Source: Gammaproteobacteria bacterium (GTDB lineage Bacteria; Pseudomonadota; Gammaproteobacteria; Immundisolibacterales; Immundisolibacteraceae). Taken from it: a DNA stretch of 7,359 nucleotides. Of this stretch, positions 6,351-7,359 are shown one piece after another. The notes below the pieces were generated by a model. The model was not told the DNA's origin. It worked only from the letters and a program-made list of their open reading frames with translations, and searched no databases. Numbering within the stretch: the stretch's first letter is position 1; each line of letters opens with the position of its first letter. The stretch spans positions 1-7,359 of the forward strand of contig QNFC01000082.1 of the NCBI GenBank assembly GCA_003645395.1, in the 5' to 3' direction. Position numbers and translations under genes: made by a program.

Positions 6351-6388
6351 AATGCACCCTGGAGAAAACTCCAGGGTGCATTTTTTTT
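6351..6388 (+). terminator. Intrinsic terminator after the ketopantoate-reductase-family gene
   Basis: Arms 6351-6364 and 6369-6382 are perfectly complementary over 14 bp (core TGCACCCTGGAG/CTCCAGGGTGCA) with an AAAA loop. They run into eight T residues at 6381-6388. It begins 16 bp after the stop codon. Confidence 0.95.
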
Positions 6389-6501
6389 GGCTAATCGGTG
6401 GGTTCAGGTCCGTCAGTCATTTCATCGGATCGAACTGGCGAGTACACTGTGCGCCCTCTAAATGTGAAGTGCGCGCTATTCACTACTGAACAGGATTAAC
6501 A

Positions 6502-7359
6502 ATGAAAAAAGTACTGGTCACCGAGACACTCGATCCGGAAGGTTACGCGATGCTGGAGCAGCATTTTGAGGTCGATCGTCGCGACACCACCAGCGAAGAC
6601 GAGTTGATTGAAATTGTGGATCAATACGACGCGCTGATGATCAAAACCTACACACGGGTGACCCCGGCGGTACTGGATAAAGCCAGCCGGTTAAAGATAG
6701 TTGCCCGTGCCGGTAGCGGTCTCGATAAAGTCGACCTCGACTACGCCAAACAGAAAAATGTCATTGTCCGTAACACCCCGGATGCCAACACTACCTCGGT
6801 AGCAGAGCTGGTATTCGCGCTGATGCTGACCCTGTCGCGTAATCTGGTCGCGGCCCATAATTATCTGAGCGCCGCAGAAGGCTGGGATCGCGATCGCTTC
6901 ACCGGGTTTGAACTGGCCGGAAAACAACTGGCCATTGTCGGATTTGGCAATATCGGTAAAAAAGTTGCCCGCCGCGCCGAGGCGTTTGAAATGCAGGTCG
7001 CCTGCTTTGACCCCTTTGTCGATGCCGCAGCCATGGCTGCGCACGGTGTTACCAAAGTCGAAGATGTTAATGAGTTATTAAACTCCGCTGATTACGTCAC
7101 CGTGCACGTTCCGTTACTGGATTCAACCCGCCATTTACTCGGTGCCGAACAGTTCAAGTCAATGAAACCGACCGCCATCATTGTTAATACCGCTCGCGGT
7201 CCAGTGGTCGATAACCAGGCGCTGGTCAGCGCGCTACGTGACGGTCAGATAGCCGGTGCCGGTCTGGATGTATTCGAGCAGGAACCACCCCAGGATCCCG
7301 AACTGCTCAAGCTCGATAATCTGGTGATGTGCCCGCATATTGGTGCTGCGACTGAAGAG
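6502..7359 (+). CDS. D-2-hydroxyacid dehydrogenase, SerA-like family (3' partial)
   Basis: The frame from ATG 6502 is open to the right edge, giving 286 residues without a stop. AGGA (6492-6495) lies six bases upstream. The family reduces 2-oxo acids to D-2-hydroxy acids, or the reverse, with NAD(P). An N-terminal substrate-domain half (about 1-98) contains ARAGSGLDKVD. The nucleotide-binding domain follows, with GFGNIG at 147-152 and Asp170 (CFDPF) at the end of the second strand, which favours NAD over NADP. The catalytic triad is Arg232 (NTARG), Glu261 (DVFEQEP) and His279 (CPHIGA). It resembles phosphoglycerate dehydrogenase. The missing C-terminus would decide whether this is a short form of about 310-330 residues or a longer one with an ACT domain. 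Glyoxylate, hydroxypyruvate or other 2-oxo acids are equally possible substrates. The 113 bp between the preceding terminator and this start must hold its promoter, but none stands out. Confidence 0.9.
   Translation, partial: MKKVLVTETLDPEGYAMLEQHFEVDRRDTTSEDELIEIVDQYDALMIKTYTRVTPAVLDKASRLKIVARAGSGLDKVDLDYAKQKNVIVRNTPDANTTSVAELVFALMLTLSRNLVAAHNYLSAAEGWDRDRFTGFELAGKQLAIVGFGNIGKKVARRAEAFEMQVACFDPFVDAAAMAAHGVTKVEDVNELLNSADYVTVHVPLLDSTRHLLGAEQFKSMKPTAIIVNTARGPVVDNQALVSALRDGQIAGAGLDVFEQEPPQDPELLKLDNLVMCPHIGAATEE

Noticed and set aside
6335..6357. GTGCAT/ATGCAC hairpin that could compete with the downstream terminator
   Set aside because: The stem is only six base pairs against 14 in the terminator, and it lies after a stop codon where attenuation has no clear purpose.
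6691..7055. Minus-strand frames at 6691-7044 and 6861-7055
   Set aside because: They are antisense to the hydroxyacid dehydrogenase, whose frame is open with all catalytic motifs.

Overview
The window looks like chromosomal DNA of a Gammaproteobacterium, probably a free-living and possibly marine Pseudomonadales-type organism. The basis is moderate GC content, compact gene packing, Shine-Dalgarno sites of the AGGAG/AGGA type, and a sigma-54 activator whose Fis-type C-terminus resembles that of FleQ from Pseudomonas. The taxonomic call is inference. I see no mobile element, CRISPR array, tRNA or rRNA.

Layout. (1) Positions 2-610, plus strand: the 3' part of a TesB-like acyl-CoA thioesterase gene, whose start lies outside the window. 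It meets the next gene tail to tail, and the two stop codons share one CTAG. (2) Positions 607-3865, minus strand: a tight three-gene signalling operon. In order of transcription it encodes a small DNA-binding protein with the HTH in front of a receiver (REC), a soluble REC-histidine kinase with no other input domain, and an NtrC-family sigma-54 activator (REC-AAA+-Fis HTH). The gaps are 2 and 23 bp. (3) Positions 3866-4258: a 393-bp divergent intergenic region. It carries a candidate promoter in each direction, a 20-bp near-perfect palindrome just downstream of the rightward promoter, and a leader of about 170 nt. (4) Positions 4259-7359, plus strand: three metabolic genes, each with its own ribosome binding site. 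They encode a dihydrodipicolinate synthase (DHDPS)-superfamily lyase/aldolase, a ketopantoate-reductase-family enzyme, and a D-2-hydroxyacid dehydrogenase that runs off the right edge. Strong intrinsic terminators follow the first and the second.

How the genes may work together. All three plus-strand enzymes belong to families that act on 2-oxo or 2-hydroxy acids. The first two lack residues that define the biosynthetic members of their families, DapA and PanE, so a catabolic or specialised 2-oxoacid route is more likely than lysine or pantothenate synthesis. The substrate cannot be read from sequence. The signalling operon has three receivers and one kinase, which suggests a branched phosphorelay fed from elsewhere in the cell. 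Whether it controls the divergent metabolic genes is unproven.
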